Assembly (NCBI GenBank): GCA_023150835.1
Contig: JAKLKB010000150.1
Span: 1-15,467, forward strand
Reading direction: 5' to 3'
Source of the DNA: Myxococcota bacterium
GTDB taxonomy: Bacteria; Myxococcota_C; UBA6777
DNA: 15,467 bases
This document shows, piece after piece, positions 6,472 through 14,196 of this stretch (within the stretch, counting starts at the first letter, position 1; each line of letters opens with the position of its first letter). The position numbers and the translations under genes are program-made. Under the pieces are notes generated by a model. It did not search any database. It was not told the DNA's origin and saw nothing but the letters and a program-made list of their open reading frames with translations.

Positions 6472-8001
6472 TCAGCGAGGCGGAACTTTTGACATATTTC
6501 TAGGTTGGAGATCGATGGGGTGTTTGAGGCGGTGGATCTGGACGGTGTTGGGGAGAGGGGCGCGTCGGATGATGTATCCTTCGGGGATCTTGCGGAATTG
6601 ATGGATGGTTGGCGCGGGGGCTTTGGGGATCTTGGGGGCTTGGGGGAGAGGAACGTTGCGCGGGAGGGGTTGAGCGGCGGGGAGCGCGTGCGTGGGGACG
6701 GGGCGCGGTGCAGGGGCGAGTAGATCGCGGGTGGAGAATCGAAGTGTTCCAAAACGAGCGAGGTTGTGGTAATCGCCGCCGATGCCGGTGGTCACTGGAC
6801 TCCAAGCGTGATCTTCGTTGGCGCTGTGGCGTGAGCGTTCGAGGCGGTACATGTTGATCGACCATTCGTCCCCGTCGATCGGGGGAAGGTTGCGTGCAGG
6901 ACCCAGCCGTTCAAAGGGCAGCCGCATCTCGACACTCCATCCTTGATCGCGGTCGCTGCGTTGGTTCAGGGTTCCGCGCACATCGACGGCGACGGTCATC
7001 CCGCTGTCATAGGCCAGCCGGCCCCACGGACGGGGAGATCGGTACGTATCAAAAAAGGAATCGAAGATCATCCCTGCGGGAGAGACTTGGAGTTCGATGT
7101 AGTCGCGGCGATTGCGGTTGGCGTCGATATAAAACTCGACGACTTCTTGCTGAAACAACGGATCATCGCGGCGTTTGTACGTGCTAAAGATATCGTCGTC
7201 ATCCATATCAAATGCGATATAAAGATGACGCGCATCCCAAGCGACTTTGGCTTCGGTGCGTTTTTGAGCGGCTCGGTTGTTGTAAGTCCGAAACCGCCCT
7301 GTCGAGGGGGCTTTTTGCCACACAGGATCGTTGAGTTTTCCGTCTATCACGGGTGGGACGCTGGTGCGATAAGCGACGTAGATCGGTCGTTCTAGCTCTT
7401 GGCCGGCCAACAAGATCGGGCCTACCGCAACGCGATTTTGTCCGTCGGTCGGGACATTCGCGGCTGCGGTCATTCGAGCATCGCCGTTCCAAAAGCCCGT
7501 CATCAGGTAGGCTTGGTTGTTGGGCAGATCGGCAGGGCAAGTAAAGCGAAACGTGTAACCGAAGAACTTGCCGACTTGCCAATTGCGGCTGTGATACAGC
7601 CGTGCGGTCGGATCTTGCGCTTCGTCGAGGTTGGTAAAGGCACCGCGTGGGCCGCGATCACCTTGAAGATGGAGGAAGGTTCGCCACAACAGCTTCATTT
7701 GACGCAAGGGCTTGTAGTACAGCGTCACTTCTGCGGCTTCGCCTCGTCGCATCGGCCAAGGCTTGATATCGGCCCCGTATAGCACCACTGCAGGGCCTTG
7801 CCCGGGTTCGGTGAGTGTGGCGTTGAGCAACAAGCGCGGCTTGGGGGTTCCTTGGAGCAAGATCTGTTGGACGGCTTTGGCTTCTCTTGCGTTGAGTTTG
7901 CGATCGACGTAGCGCTTGGGACTGGGGCTTTGATCGATACAGCCCCACGTTGTGAGTAGGAGCGCTCCAAAGATGCCGAAGCATCGCGCAAATGGCTTCA
8001 T
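6472..8001 (-). CDS. Lipoprotein with a CBM9-like carbohydrate-binding domain
   Basis: The product is 509 residues. Residues 1-20 form a signal peptide, followed by a lipobox-like TWGC with C21 as the lipid site. Residues about 55-200 look like a beta-sandwich (RGEAAEVTLYYKP, then a HLQGD strand and a W-x-VGK turn). Residues about 220-430 match the family 9-like carbohydrate-binding fold: PPVIDGKLNDPVW, KVAWDARHLYIAFDMDD, EVVEFYIDANRN, IELQVSPAG and WSVEMRLPFERLG. The last 75 residues are Pro-rich. CBM9-like domains bind sugars, and in this arrangement without an enzyme domain they are common on cell surfaces; the ligand is not known. The start codon overlaps the stop of the preceding gene (ATGA at 8001-7998), and GGAGA lies ten bases upstream, so translation is probably coupled to it. 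The stop lies 108 bases from the convergent lipoprotein gene. Confidence 0.85.
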   Translation of the reverse strand: MKPFARCFGIFGALLLTTWGCIDQSPSPKRYVDRKLNAREAKAVQQILLQGTPKPRLLLNATLTEPGQGPAVVLYGADIKPWPMRRGEAAEVTLYYKPLRQMKLLWRTFLHLQGDRGPRGAFTNLDEAQDPTARLYHSRNWQVGKFFGYTFRFTCPADLPNNQAYLMTGFWNGDARMTAAANVPTDGQNRVAVGPILLAGQELERPIYVAYRTSVPPVIDGKLNDPVWQKAPSTGRFRTYNNRAAQKRTEAKVAWDARHLYIAFDMDDDDIFSTYKRRDDPLFQQEVVEFYIDANRNRRDYIELQVSPAGMIFDSFFDTYRSPRPWGRLAYDSGMTVAVDVRGTLNQRSDRDQGWSVEMRLPFERLGPARNLPPIDGDEWSINMYRLERSRHSANEDHAWSPVTTGIGGDYHNLARFGTLRFSTRDLLAPAPRPVPTHALPAAQPLPRNVPLPQAPKIPKAPAPTIHQFRKIPEGYIIRRAPLPNTVQIHRLKHPIDLQPRNMSKVPPR

Positions 8002-8576
8002 CGTGTCTGTTTCTCCTCGGTCTGTCTTTTTTGGGCTTCGAGTTCAAGGCGTTTTTGATCGATGATCTGTTGAAAACGATAGGAACATCCGTTGTCTGCG
8101 GGGCGATCGACGCTGATCAACTCGACCGTTTTGGGATCGATCGGGAACGTGCGGCAGGGCAACGGACGAGATTTGTGTACGCTACAATACGAGTTCTTGG
8201 TTTCTTTGTCTGTGCGCAAAAAAGGACATCGCCAGAGGATCTCGCAGCAAGCGCCACAATGCGCACACTCGCCTTGTCTCCATGCTTCGTGGCGCGTGAC
8301 ATAGGCCCGATCAAAGAAGCTGCGCCATGTGTTGTTCAATTTGATGCGGTAATGGCGGGTGCGACGACCGATGCCTTTGATATCCCACAACATCACCATC
8401 CAGTACAGCGCGCCCACAAAGACCACAAACCACAGCGAAACAAGTCCCTTGGAGTAGTGTACGATCTCCGAGGCCAGCGTTTTCTTTTGCTCTTGCGTTG
8501 CTTCCGAAGCGGGCGATGGCGCGCTCTCGTGTGCGGTAGAGGGTTGAGGAGAAGATGATTTTTCTTGACCGTCCAT
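7998..8576 (-). CDS. YkgJ-type CxxCxxCC cluster protein with a membrane helix
   Basis: From the ATG at 8576 the product is 192 residues. Residues 1-35 are Ser/Pro/Glu-rich, about 44-65 form one hydrophobic helix, and the conserved cluster follows: CAHCGACC (C104, C107, C110, C111), then C117, YCSVHKSRPLPCRTFP (C131, C141) and C164. That is the UPF0153/YkgJ signature, a predicted iron or zinc site whose biochemical role is not established. The tail is a charged helix. The start is uncertain. AAAGGAG lies 13 bases before 8576 and a second purine run is nearer, while in-frame starts at 8639 (ATG) and 8663 (GTG) have no good site; the ORF is open to 8663. The stop overlaps the start of the CBM9-like lipoprotein by ATGA. 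rlmE lies upstream on the same strand. A redox or metal-linked role at the membrane is possible but unproven. Confidence 0.85.
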   Translation of the reverse strand: MDGQEKSSSPQPSTAHESAPSPASEATQEQKKTLASEIVHYSKGLVSLWFVVFVGALYWMVMLWDIKGIGRRTRHYRIKLNNTWRSFFDRAYVTRHEAWRQGECAHCGACCEILWRCPFLRTDKETKNSYCSVHKSRPLPCRTFPIDPKTVELISVDRPADNGCSYRFQQIIDQKRLELEAQKRQTEEKQTR

Positions 8577-8683
8577 AGTTGCTCTTTCGCTCCTTTGCGT
8601 GATCTCTTCTGGTGATGGACCTTTTTGCAAGTCGGCCATTATGCCCAGAACCCAAACAGACACAAGCCTTTTGTGTGCGTTGT

Positions 8684-8719
8684 GGTTGGGTGCAACCTAT
8701 CCTTCGCGCTGTGGCGCGA
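8684..8719. other. Two small hairpins in the rlmE to YkgJ-type gene spacer
   Basis: GGTTG/CAACC (8684-8697, four-base loop) and TCGCGC/GCGCGA (8704-8719, four-base loop) sit in the spacer after the rlmE stop. The second has a perfect six-pair GC-rich stem. Neither is followed by a T run on the minus strand, so a processing or weak termination role is only a guess. Confidence 0.3.
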
Positions 8720-8781
8720 TGGGTTCGCACCCTCCGATATCGCCGCGATTTGGTCTTCTTCGCTGTTTACCTTGTCGGGAG

Positions 8782-9495
8782 TCAGGAGAGCGGATCATAG
8801 GGGGCGTGGGTGTTCTTGGCTACAGCGGAGGACGCATCTTCGGGCGTTGCATCTGTGGATATGTCGCCCTCTTGCGGGCTTTCGGGGGCTTGTACAAGCG
8901 GCGTGCCGCGAAACTGGGTGGCGATGACGTAGACCTCAGAAGAGGTTTTTCGTGTGGCTTCGGGGCGGGTGGTTCGGACTTTTTTGAAAAGGTTTTTGGT
9001 GGCAAAGAGAAAGTTATCGATGTCGTCACCCGGAAAGATCTTGACCACCATTGAGCCACCCGGCAACAACATCTTTTGCGCGATCTGTAGGGCGATTAGA
9101 GCGAGTTCATACGAGCGTGCGCAGTCGGTGACGCGGATCCCTGAGATGTTGGGAGCCATATCGGAGAGGACTGTATGCGCCTTGCCTTCGAGCGCGTCCA
9201 TCGCTTGTTTTTGCACCGTTTCATCCAAAAGATCGCCTTGCAAAAGCGTGATCTGGCGATACGGTAGCGGGTCGATGGGAAGCAGATCGATCCCAACGAT
9301 CCTTCCCGAAGGACCGACGATCTCGGCTGCGATCTGCAACCAGCCGCCCGGAGCTGCCCCAAGGTCCAACACCCGCCCTCCCTTTGGGAAGATCTGAAAG
9401 CGCTTGTGGAGTTCTTCGAGTTTGTAGGCTGCACGAGAACGCAACCCCTCTTCTTTGGCTTGCTTGTAAAAGTGATCTTTTCGATGAAAGGCCAT
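8782..9495 (-). CDS. rlmE: 23S rRNA (uridine-2'-O)-methyltransferase RlmE (FtsJ/RrmJ)
   Basis: The product is 237 residues. It transfers a methyl group from S-adenosylmethionine to the 2'-OH of the A-loop uridine of 23S rRNA (U2552 in E. coli) late in 50S assembly. The N-terminus DHFYKQAKEEGLRSRAAYKL is the family signature, and LDLGAAPGGW (43-52) is the SAM site. The catalytic K-D-K-E set is present as K25, D112 (SDMAPNISG), K152 (VVKIFPGDD) and E187 (SSEVYVIA). The ATG at 9495 fits the family N-terminus; the open frame continues to 9594, but that extension has no family similarity. The ribosome site is weak (GGAAAG). Residues about 197-237 form an acidic Ser/Thr/Pro-rich tail beyond the usual end of about 209 residues. 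The two downstream genes may be on the same transcript, 205 bases away. Confidence 0.95.
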   Translation of the reverse strand: MAFHRKDHFYKQAKEEGLRSRAAYKLEELHKRFQIFPKGGRVLDLGAAPGGWLQIAAEIVGPSGRIVGIDLLPIDPLPYRQITLLQGDLLDETVQKQAMDALEGKAHTVLSDMAPNISGIRVTDCARSYELALIALQIAQKMLLPGGSMVVKIFPGDDIDNFLFATKNLFKKVRTTRPEATRKTSSEVYVIATQFRGTPLVQAPESPQEGDISTDATPEDASSAVAKNTHAPYDPLS

Positions 9496-9592
9496 CGGTC
9501 TTGTCTTTCCGTGATTTGTGGTGTTCCGTGTTTTGAGGTCGGCGCGGTTGGCGGGCGTGTTCTCTTTTGAACGGATAGAGGTCTCGCCGCAC

Positions 9593-9620
9593 AAGATACA
9601 GAATCACTCGATTTTTACAA
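9593..9620 (-). promoter_or_regulatory. Candidate promoter for rlmE
   Basis: Minus-strand TTGTAA (9620-9615), a 16-base spacer and TATCTT (9598-9593), each 4/6 to the sigma70 consensus. It would give a leader of roughly 90 bases. Pattern match only. Confidence 0.28.
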
Positions 9621-9671
9621 GCAAAACTGCTCCCCTGTCTTGCCCATGTCTCAAAGATCAGAAAGGGTGGC

Positions 9672-9699
9672 TTGCAAGGAGACGCTCTATCGCTATATT
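9672..9699 (+). promoter_or_regulatory. Candidate promoter for the subtilisin gene
   Basis: TTGCAA at 9672-9677 and TATATT at 9694-9699 with a 16-base spacer, in the most A/T-rich part of the divergent gap 9496-9793. The leader to the ATG at 9794 would be about 88 bases. The rest of that gap shows no gene. Confidence 0.33.
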
Positions 9700-9793
9700 G
9701 CACATTCCAAAAACAAAGTTCATTTTCTTTTGCGCTGAAACACAAGGTAAAGAATCTTTTCTTTGGGTTCCAAACCGCAAGACGGAGGGTCGG

Positions 9794-10771
9794 ATGTTTG
9801 GTTGGTTACGACGGCTTTTTGGTGGCGCAAAGTCACAAGAGCAAGAGCTTCGCGGGATGTTGCCTCCCTTTCAAGTCGAAGCGATCTCTCGCGAAGAGGT
9901 CAAGGAGATCATCGACTGGGGACTCCAATCGCTCGGCATCCCCGATATATGGAAGATCACACAAGGCGAAGGCATCAAGGTGGCGATCTTGGATACAGGC
10001 GTCGCCACGACGCACCCCGATCTCAAAGATCGCGTGATCGCTACCAAAGATTTTACCAACGACGGCATCGAAGACGCCAACGGACACGGCACACATTGCG
10101 GTGGGATCGTGGCCGCAAGTCAAAATGATCTCGGGGTGGTGGGCGTTGCACCCAAAGCCCAATTAATTATTGGCAAAGTCCTCAACGACGGTGGATACGG
10201 AACGCTCGAATGGATCGCTGCGGGGATGGAATGGGCCGTCGAAGCAGGGGCCGATATCATCTCGATGAGCCTCGGCGCATCCACAGGTTCGGAGCGCCTC
10301 AAACAAGCCACCCAAAAAGTCATCGACCAAGGAAAGATCTTGATCGTTGCCGCTGGAAACTCTGGCGAAGGCGCAGACACCATCAAGTTCCCGGGCGGTT
10401 ATCCCGACGTGATCTGTGTGGGTTCGATCAACCGCGAGATGCGGCGCTCTTCTTTTTCTTCGACAGGGCGCAACCTCAGCATCATGGCCCCCGGTGAAAG
10501 CATCTTGTCGTGTTATCCGCCTGATCAATATGCTCGGCTGTCTGGAACGTCGATGGCAACACCTTTTGTTGCAGGTGTCGCCGCTTTGATCTTGTCCAAA
10601 CACCGCACGCATGGCGGAAAAACACCTTGCGAAAATCAAAAGCAGATGTACGAACACTTGACCAAAGTGGCGGTGGATGCTGAAGATCCCGGCTGGGATA
10701 AGAATACAGGTTGGGGGATCGTCAACCCGAAAAAAAGTATCGAAGAAAAGCACGCCCATCCAAAGCCCTAG
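9794..10771 (+). CDS. Intracellular-type subtilisin (peptidase family S8)
   Basis: The product is 325 residues. The catalytic triad is D67 (AILDTGV), H98 (NGHGTH) and S253 (SGTSMATPFVAG), with oxyanion N189 (AAGNSG). The protein resembles Bacillus intracellular subtilisins in the order and spacing of motifs. Like them it has no signal peptide and only a short N-terminal extension; LPPF at 23-26 sits where their inhibitory LIPY propeptide motif lies. Residues 1-12 (MFGWLRRLFGGA) could form a small amphipathic basic helix. The ATG at 9794 has GGAGG five bases upstream, and the frame upstream of it shows no protein-like sequence. Expected role: cytoplasmic serine endopeptidase for protein turnover or regulated cleavage. 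It is divergent from rlmE and convergent with kinase 2. Its last codons overlap a short direct repeat. The protease call is firm; localisation is inferred from the absence of a signal. Confidence 0.92.
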   Translation: MFGWLRRLFGGAKSQEQELRGMLPPFQVEAISREEVKEIIDWGLQSLGIPDIWKITQGEGIKVAILDTGVATTHPDLKDRVIATKDFTNDGIEDANGHGTHCGGIVAASQNDLGVVGVAPKAQLIIGKVLNDGGYGTLEWIAAGMEWAVEAGADIISMSLGASTGSERLKQATQKVIDQGKILIVAAGNSGEGADTIKFPGGYPDVICVGSINREMRRSSFSSTGRNLSIMAPGESILSCYPPDQYARLSGTSMATPFVAGVAALILSKHRTHGGKTPCENQKQMYEHLTKVAVDAEDPGWDKNTGWGIVNPKKSIEEKHAHPKP

Positions 10772-10836
10772 CGTGTTTGCAAAACATTCGCCCGCATCAG
10801 ACAACATACGCCCATCCAAAGTCTTCGCGTGTTCGC
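10752..10836. repeat. Imperfect 29-bp direct repeat, two copies 56 bp apart
   Basis: Copies at 10752-10780 and 10808-10836 share an identical 14-base start (ACGCCCATCCAAAG) and differ at about five of the other bases. The first copy encodes the last residues of the subtilisin (HPKP-stop) and runs past its stop. The second lies in the gap before the convergent kinase 2 stop. It looks like a local duplication of the 3' end of the gene. Confidence 0.6.
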
Positions 10837-10842
10837 AGCACG

Positions 10843-12978
10843 TTAACTTGCGCCGGACGCCAAAGCCCGCTGGAGCATCACACGGATACGCTGGCCTACC
10901 CGAAACGCTTGTTCTGCCGAAGCCTCCCCATCCATCGCCACCACCAACATCCAACGCTGCTCTTGTGGGGCGTAGTAAAACGAGAAATCTTCTTGTCGAT
11001 GCAGCCCTTCCACAACAAATTCCAGTCCTCGTGTGCCATCGCTTGGAGTATGCAGATCGTGAAATGCACGAAGCATCAATCGAAACTGCAAAAAGCCTGT
11101 GTATCCGCTGTTTGTTGCGTGGTTAACCTTCCACGACTGAGCTTCCAGATCGTACAAGCCGATCCCGTGTACTTCCTGAAATGTCCTCTGCATCCGCGTA
11201 AAAAAATCTACCCAAGAAAAAGACGATCGAGGCAAGTGGGCTTGTTTTATCGGCGTCGGCGTAGAAAACAAACGCCCTTTGACTTGGGGAGCCTCCTCAG
11301 CGGAGCGCCCTTTGACTCGCGAAACCTCCTCAAAGGAGCGCCCTTTGACCTGTGAAACCTCCTCAAAGGAGCGCCCTTTGACCTGTGAAACCTCCTCAAA
11401 GGAGCGCCCTTTGACCTGTGAAACCTCCTCAACTGAACGTCCCTTGGCTCGGGGTGCCTCCTCGAACGAGCGCTCTTTGAGACGGGGAACTTCCTCAAAC
11501 GAATATTCCTTTGTTTTCGCCTGAGCGGTCCGGTGAGGGTGGGCTTGTGCGTACACCAACGGTTTTTCGTGGCGTGGGGTAGCGTGCGGATGCCAAGAGG
11601 TTTCTTGCGTGGAATGAGGCGGTTCTGTTGTGTGGCGTGGGGCGGGGGTTTGCGCTGCAAACAAAGACAGATCCGCTGGGGTATGTTTGTGAAACGACGA
11701 AGGCGCGGTGGAGCGGCGATCGGTGGCCTCATCGCGTGGGGGACGCTCGGAGCGCGTGGACTGTGCGTGGAGCCAGTCGGATGCGTTGGGGTGGGCTTGT
11801 GGGGGGGTGGGGGCCTCTGGATGAAGCGGCAGATCGGCTTCTGACAAAGCGCGTTGGAAAGCCTCGAATGATCGAGGGGTGGAGTTTTGAGGAGGCAGAC
11901 GCGCCAAGTCAGAAGGCTTGGGCAAGACAGCGATCGGTTCGGATTGATGACCATTTTGTGGCCTTGGTGTAGGCGCTTCGGGGTGCAATGGGAGTCCAAG
12001 AAAATCTTCGGATTCTTCCAAGTCTTCCCATGCGTTTGGCCTTGCTTGGAGGTCAAGGGCAGCGGCTTCGTCAGGGGTGTTCAGCGTCGGAAGATCCTCG
12101 TGGGTGATCATGCCGTATTGCAAAAACGATCCGAGCAAGGTGCTCCAAAAAGTCCAGACATCCGCAGGGCGGTGCGATGGGGACTTTTCAAGCGCCCACA
12201 ACAGCACACGTTCGATCTCTGGCATGGATTGAAAGATCGGGGCAAATTCCCTTGGCAGCGGCGGTGGAACGTGTACATGGCCCGCCATAATGCTGTAGAT
12301 GCTGTCGCCTTGGAAAGGGGTAAAGCCCGTCAATGCCTCAAAAAGGATCACGCCCAAGGCGTAGATATCACTGGCAGGGCCGATGTTTGGTAGATTTTGC
12401 GCTTGTTCGGGCGACATATACAACGGTGTACCCAACGCATAAGGCTCGATTTCTTGTTTTCTTGGCATTTGAAAAAGATGGGCGATGCCAAAATCTAACA
12501 ACAAGGCTTGGGCTTGGCCTGTTGGGGAATTGGGTTCGGATGCAACCAAAACATTCGCAGGTTTCAGATCGCGGTGGACGATACCTAGTTGATGTAAGTA
12601 AGAGAGCGCATCCACAATACCCGTCACGATCGGCACCAACTGCTTGATGGATGAAAAGCACGAGCTTTTTAACCAGTCGCGTAAACTCGGCCCTTCAGCC
12701 CAAGCCGTGATGAAAAAAGGCCGATCTTCTTTGAGATAGCCTCGATCCAGAAAACGTAAGATATGGGGGTGGTGAAGGCGTTGAAGCAGATTGGATTCTT
12801 CTTCAAAACGCTCTCTCCAGTGCATCGATTGGTTTTTTTCTTCGTTCAATACTTTGATCGCAACAGGCCGCTGGCTTTGGCGCTCGACCCCCCGATACAC
12901 CGAAGACATCGCGCTGTCGTAGATCTTCTCTAAACAAATCCAGCGCTCTCCCAACACTTTTCCTTGTGTTGCTTGCAT
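10843..12978 (-). CDS. Soluble Ser/Thr protein kinase with degenerate glycine loop (kinase 2)
   Basis: From the ATG at 12978 the product is 711 residues. The kinase domain is about 10-285: ATP lysine K42, helix-C E61, HRDLKPAN with D137, DFG 162-164, GTPLYMSPEQ (183-192) and DIYALGV (204-210). The glycine loop reads IYDSAMSSVY (19-28) where IGxGxxGxVY is expected, so all three glycines are replaced. Residues about 295-490 are Pro/His/Ser-rich and include LPLHPEAPTP twice (329-338, 383-392). Residues 493-569 are seven 11-residue repeats of the SFEEVSQVKGR type. Residues 588-708 form a folded domain with helix-strand-strand-helix-three strands-helix order, as in Roadblock/LC7 proteins. No transmembrane helix is seen. 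An earlier in-frame GTG at 13092 is possible, but its extension is basic and unlike a kinase N-terminus; the chosen ATG has AGGTGG close upstream. It lies downstream of the acyltransferase gene on the same strand. Confidence 0.92.
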   Translation of the reverse strand: MQATQGKVLGERWICLEKIYDSAMSSVYRGVERQSQRPVAIKVLNEEKNQSMHWRERFEEESNLLQRLHHPHILRFLDRGYLKEDRPFFITAWAEGPSLRDWLKSSCFSSIKQLVPIVTGIVDALSYLHQLGIVHRDLKPANVLVASEPNSPTGQAQALLLDFGIAHLFQMPRKQEIEPYALGTPLYMSPEQAQNLPNIGPASDIYALGVILFEALTGFTPFQGDSIYSIMAGHVHVPPPLPREFAPIFQSMPEIERVLLWALEKSPSHRPADVWTFWSTLLGSFLQYGMITHEDLPTLNTPDEAAALDLQARPNAWEDLEESEDFLGLPLHPEAPTPRPQNGHQSEPIAVLPKPSDLARLPPQNSTPRSFEAFQRALSEADLPLHPEAPTPPQAHPNASDWLHAQSTRSERPPRDEATDRRSTAPSSFHKHTPADLSLFAAQTPAPRHTTEPPHSTQETSWHPHATPRHEKPLVYAQAHPHRTAQAKTKEYSFEEVPRLKERSFEEAPRAKGRSVEEVSQVKGRSFEEVSQVKGRSFEEVSQVKGRSFEEVSRVKGRSAEEAPQVKGRLFSTPTPIKQAHLPRSSFSWVDFFTRMQRTFQEVHGIGLYDLEAQSWKVNHATNSGYTGFLQFRLMLRAFHDLHTPSDGTRGLEFVVEGLHRQEDFSFYYAPQEQRWMLVVAMDGEASAEQAFRVGQRIRVMLQRALASGAS
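11272..11502 (-). repeat. 33-bp tandem repeat, seven units, inside kinase 2
   Basis: Seven 33-bp units encode 11-residue repeats S-F-E-E-V-S-Q-V-K-G-R and variants. The central units are almost identical at the DNA level and the outer ones diverge, the usual pattern when a minisatellite grows from its middle. Gain or loss of units keeps the frame. On the opposite strand the block is also free of stops, which creates a shadow frame at 11279-11524. Confidence 0.92.
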
Positions 12979-13177
12979 CGACCACCTGCCTTTCGCTCGC
13001 CCGCTGTGCGGCGCGCACCTCGGCCCAAAAAGAAGCGAGGCTTTAGCGCGCTGCGATGCGCTGACCTTTGCCTTCTTTGCCGTTCCCGCCACATCAAAAC
13101 ATCTTCCTGTTTAGATCGAAACGGAAAGTGCGCCGACTTCTTGAGTGTGTGGCAAAAAAACGGTGGTGTGGTGTGGA

Positions 13178-14176
13178 TTAGAGGAAGGATTCTCCCGCGT
13201 GGAGGGGGCGTTCGAGCAGCTTGGTGGAAGGGAAAAGCTGTTGGGCAAACTGTGTTGCTTTGTCGAGTAGGCGTGTGGCGGCATCGCGCAGGGGACGGGG
13301 GTCTTCTTCTTCTTGAAGCTGATCAAGCAACGCCTGCATCTGTTCGCGTGTATGCTGATCGATCTTTTCGATCAACGCATCATCGGGAGTTTCGCGCCAC
13401 GTCTTGCGCGGCATCTCGATCAGGTTGCCGATCTTGTAGCGAAGTTTGGTCGGTGGAGGCAGTTGAGGCAACGGGCCGATCGAAAGTCCCCACGGGAAAC
13501 ACAGGTAGATCGGGAAGATCTGCGCACGGATCAATCTGGGCAAGCCCATTTTTTCGGCGATGCGTTTGCCCGACGAAAGCACGATCAACGTCTCGTGCGC
13601 TCCCGCGTGTGCGATCGGTCGGATCGGTGCGCCAGATTCCAGCGCAAGCCGCGTATAGCCCTTGCGCCCCGCAAAGTTCACTTTGTAGCGATCCTTGTAT
13701 GGCCGAAAGGTATCGACATCTCCCCCCGGATACAACAACAGATCACGTTGTTCGTCGCGCAAGATCCGAAGCCCCATCTCAAAGTCTGCTCTTAAACCCC
13801 CAAGGCGCGCCAAGCGCTGCGCAAGCGCAGGCAGCGAAAACACCGCATCATGCGCAAGCATGTGGATCGGTCGCGACAGCGACAGATGTCCATACCACGC
13901 AGTCACCCATCCCCACGCATCCAACGTCAACAATCCCCCCGAATGGTTCGATATCGTCAACGCATGGCTTGGCTCTTGTTCGAGCTTTTCCCACCCATCG
14001 ACTTGCAGATCAAAATAACGCCCCGGCCCAAATAGTTTGGAGGTCTTTTCTAACGTGCTTTGCACAAAACGCCCGTCAAAATGCGCGGGATCGTGCCCCC
14101 ATGTCCCTTCCGTCCCTGCCAACTTCTGGCAAAAGGACACAAAAGACGATGTTTGATTTGCTTTGCGCTGCGCCAT
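13178..14176 (-). CDS. Lysophospholipid acyltransferase-like protein (PlsC superfamily, NHSGG type)
   Basis: The product is 332 residues. The acceptor motif is ISNHSGGLLTLD (75-86), an H-x7-D variant of the H-x4-D catalytic motif, and the second motif is LYPGGDVDTFRP (148-159) in place of FPEG. These are the marks of the LPLAT branch that includes MGAT/DGAT-like and bacterial phospholipid or glycolipid acyltransferases. Members move an acyl group from acyl-CoA or acyl-ACP to a lipid acceptor at the inner membrane; the exact acceptor cannot be told. A hydrophobic stretch near 216-235 may touch the membrane. Residues 255-332 are a charged helical tail. The ATG at 14176 has GTGGAGG eight bases upstream; the open frame upstream of it is basic and Cys-rich and is rejected. 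A perfect hairpin lies just before the ribosome site. Kinase 2 follows 199 bases downstream; that gap holds no gene. Confidence 0.88.
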   Translation of the reverse strand: MAQRKANQTSSFVSFCQKLAGTEGTWGHDPAHFDGRFVQSTLEKTSKLFGPGRYFDLQVDGWEKLEQEPSHALTISNHSGGLLTLDAWGWVTAWYGHLSLSRPIHMLAHDAVFSLPALAQRLARLGGLRADFEMGLRILRDEQRDLLLYPGGDVDTFRPYKDRYKVNFAGRKGYTRLALESGAPIRPIAHAGAHETLIVLSSGKRIAEKMGLPRLIRAQIFPIYLCFPWGLSIGPLPQLPPPTKLRYKIGNLIEMPRKTWRETPDDALIEKIDQHTREQMQALLDQLQEEEDPRPLRDAATRLLDKATQFAQQLFPSTKLLERPLHAGESFL

Positions 14177-14196
14177 CTTTTGGCCTCCACTGTACA

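Noticed and set aside
11272-11502. CRISPR-like array
   Set aside because: The 33-bp units are directly adjacent without spacers and encode an in-frame protein repeat.
11279-11524. Plus-strand frame encoding ETSSKERPLT repeats
   Set aside because: It is the reverse reading of the 33-bp array in kinase 2, with no ribosome site.
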